From the NCBI RefSeq assembly GCF_937875145.1, contig NZ_CALNCS010000121.1, positions 1 to 7,054 on the forward strand: DNA of 7,054 nt, in the 5' to 3' direction. The notes below the pieces were generated by a model. It was not told the DNA's origin, made no database searches, and was given only the letters and a program-made list of their open reading frames with translations. Positions 5,990-7,054 of the stretch are shown piece by piece; the first letter of the stretch is position 1, and every line of letters begins with the position of its first letter. This DNA is from Alkalibaculum bacchi (GTDB lineage: Bacteria > Bacillota > Clostridia > Eubacteriales > Alkalibacteraceae). The position numbers and the translations under genes are program-made.

Positions 5990-7054
5990 TTATTTTTTCT
6001 CTTTCATCAACGCTCTTACTCGTAATGGCAAGCCAAATAATCGAATAAAGCCTTCTGCATCTTTATGATCGTAAAGATCGCCCGTAGTAAAGCTTGCAAT
6101 TTCTTCATTATATAGAGAGTAAGGTGAAGTTGCACCAGCAGAAATCATATTGCCTTTGTAAAGTTTTAATTTGACAACACCTGTTACGGTCTCTTGAGTG
6201 TTGTCTACGAATGCTTCTAGTGCTTCACGAAGTGGTGTGAACCATTCGCCACTGTAGACTAATTCTGCGTATTTGATGGCTAGCATTTGCTTAAAAGAGT
6301 ACGTTTGCTTGTCTAAGCATAGATGTTCTAATTCTTGATGTGCTCTATAAAGAATCGTTCCACCAGGAGTTTCATAAACACCTCTTGATTTCATACCTAC
6401 AACTCGGTTCTCTACTAAGTCGATGATGCCGATAGCGTGTTTCCCACCAATTTTGTTTAATTCAGAAATCATATCTGTGCCATTTAAAGCTTTTCCATTT
6501 AATTTTACTGGGATACCTTTTTCAAATTCTATTTCTAGGTATTCAGCTTCATTAGGAGCATCTTCAAGAGTATTTGTCAATTGAAGAATTTTTGAATAAT
6601 CTGGTTCGATAGATGGATCTTCAAGCTCAAGCCCTTCGTGGCTAATATGCCAAAGATTTCGGTCCCTACTGTAGCTGGTTTCTTTATTCATATTTAACTT
6701 AATGTCATGTTGTAAGCAATAGTTAATAGAATCTTCACGAGATTTTATATCCCAAATTCTCCAAGGTGCGATGATTTGTAAGTGAGGAGCTAATGCATTA
6801 ATAGTGAGTTCAAATCGCACTTGATCGTTTCCTTTTCCTGTAGCACCGTGGCAAATGGCAACTGCATTTTCTAATAAAGCGTAGTGAACTAACCTTTGAG
6901 CAATAAGTGGTCTTGCTATGGATGTTCCAAGTAAGTATTTGTCTTCGTATACTGCTCCAGCTTTCATAGTAGGGTATACGTAATCTTGAACAAATTCTTC
7001 TGTCACATCGTCAATGTACAATTTGCTTGCTCCAGAAGAAAGAGCTCTTTCTTC
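5990..7054 (-). CDS. argG: Argininosuccinate synthase, 5' end cut by the window
   Basis: An open frame of 354 codons that continues off the right edge. It begins in mid-gene with EERALSSGASKLY, and roughly the first 45 residues of an about 400-residue enzyme are missing, including the N-terminal ATP-binding SGGLDTS motif. The enzyme joins citrulline and aspartate at the cost of ATP to AMP + PPi, giving argininosuccinate for ArgH. Diagnostic parts are KYLLGTSIARPLIA, the family signature GATGKGNDQVRF, YSRDRNLWHISHEGLE, and the C-terminal TGDLYDHKDAEGFIRLFGLP. A TTG at 7021 could open a shorter frame, but it is an internal Leu codon in conserved sequence, so it is not the start. The frame is intact up to TAA at 5990-5992. 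It lies 14 bp upstream of argH in the usual argGH order. Any promoter or ArgR/AhrC box lies outside the window. Confidence 0.96.
   Translation of the reverse strand, partial: EERALSSGASKLYIDDVTEEFVQDYVYPTMKAGAVYEDKYLLGTSIARPLIAQRLVHYALLENAVAICHGATGKGNDQVRFELTINALAPHLQIIAPWRIWDIKSREDSINYCLQHDIKLNMNKETSYSRDRNLWHISHEGLELEDPSIEPDYSKILQLTNTLEDAPNEAEYLEIEFEKGIPVKLNGKALNGTDMISELNKIGGKHAIGIIDLVENRVVGMKSRGVYETPGGTILYRAHQELEHLCLDKQTYSFKQMLAIKYAELVYSGEWFTPLREALEAFVDNTQETVTGVVKLKLYKGNMISAGATSPYSLYNEEIASFTTGDLYDHKDAEGFIRLFGLPLRVRALMKEKK

Noticed and set aside
5886..6068. Open frame of 60 codons on the + strand across the argG-argH junction
   Set aside because: Antisense to two conserved genes, with no recognisable product; the N-terminal coding part of argH and the end of argG explain the region.

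Overview
The window looks like chromosomal DNA from an anaerobic, endospore-forming, AT-rich Firmicute of the class Clostridia. An Alkaliphilus- or Natronincola-like lineage is my best guess, but it is a guess. Three observations support this: a spoIVFA-spoIVFB-type sporulation pair, Shine-Dalgarno sites close to AAGGAG/GGAGG, and the clostridial pairing of a radical SAM enzyme with a DUF2344 'radical SAM-linked' protein. I recognise all six genes at family level. I see no insertion sequence, tRNA, rRNA, CRISPR array or phage gene.

Bases 1-290 hold no gene. They carry three successive hairpins that look like Rho-independent terminators (16-53, 94-125, 205-227). Around the middle one is an inverted pair of short 7-bp-periodic repeats with the theme GTTCTAN. 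Bases 291-1896 (+) hold a two-gene sporulation unit. Its first product is a single-pass membrane protein with a degenerate LytM/M23 domain (SpoIVFA-like). Its second is a polytopic M50 intramembrane metalloprotease (SpoIVFB-like). In the model system SpoIVFB activates pro-sigma-K in the mother cell and SpoIVFA holds it in check. The protease here has HDLAH where the family normally has HExxH.

Bases 1952-4583 hold a second + strand unit. A near-consensus vegetative promoter is followed by a TIGR03960-type radical SAM protein with a B12-binding-like N-terminus. A DUF2344/TIGR03936 protein overlaps its 3' end by 20 bp. In many genomes these two are fused, and RNase G (rng) and ribosomal protein genes often follow; here a terminator ends the unit instead.

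Bases 4584-7054 (-) hold argG and argH, the last two steps of arginine biosynthesis: citrulline + aspartate to argininosuccinate, then to arginine + fumarate. argG runs off the right edge without its N-terminal coding part. The two genes are 14 bp apart, and argH converges on the radical SAM unit through a shared symmetric terminator. The arg promoter lies outside the window.

Nothing here amounts to a wholly new system. The most notable points are the Glu-to-Asp change in the protease active site, the heptad repeat around a terminator, and the overlapping radical SAM/DUF2344 pair, whose biochemical role I cannot state.
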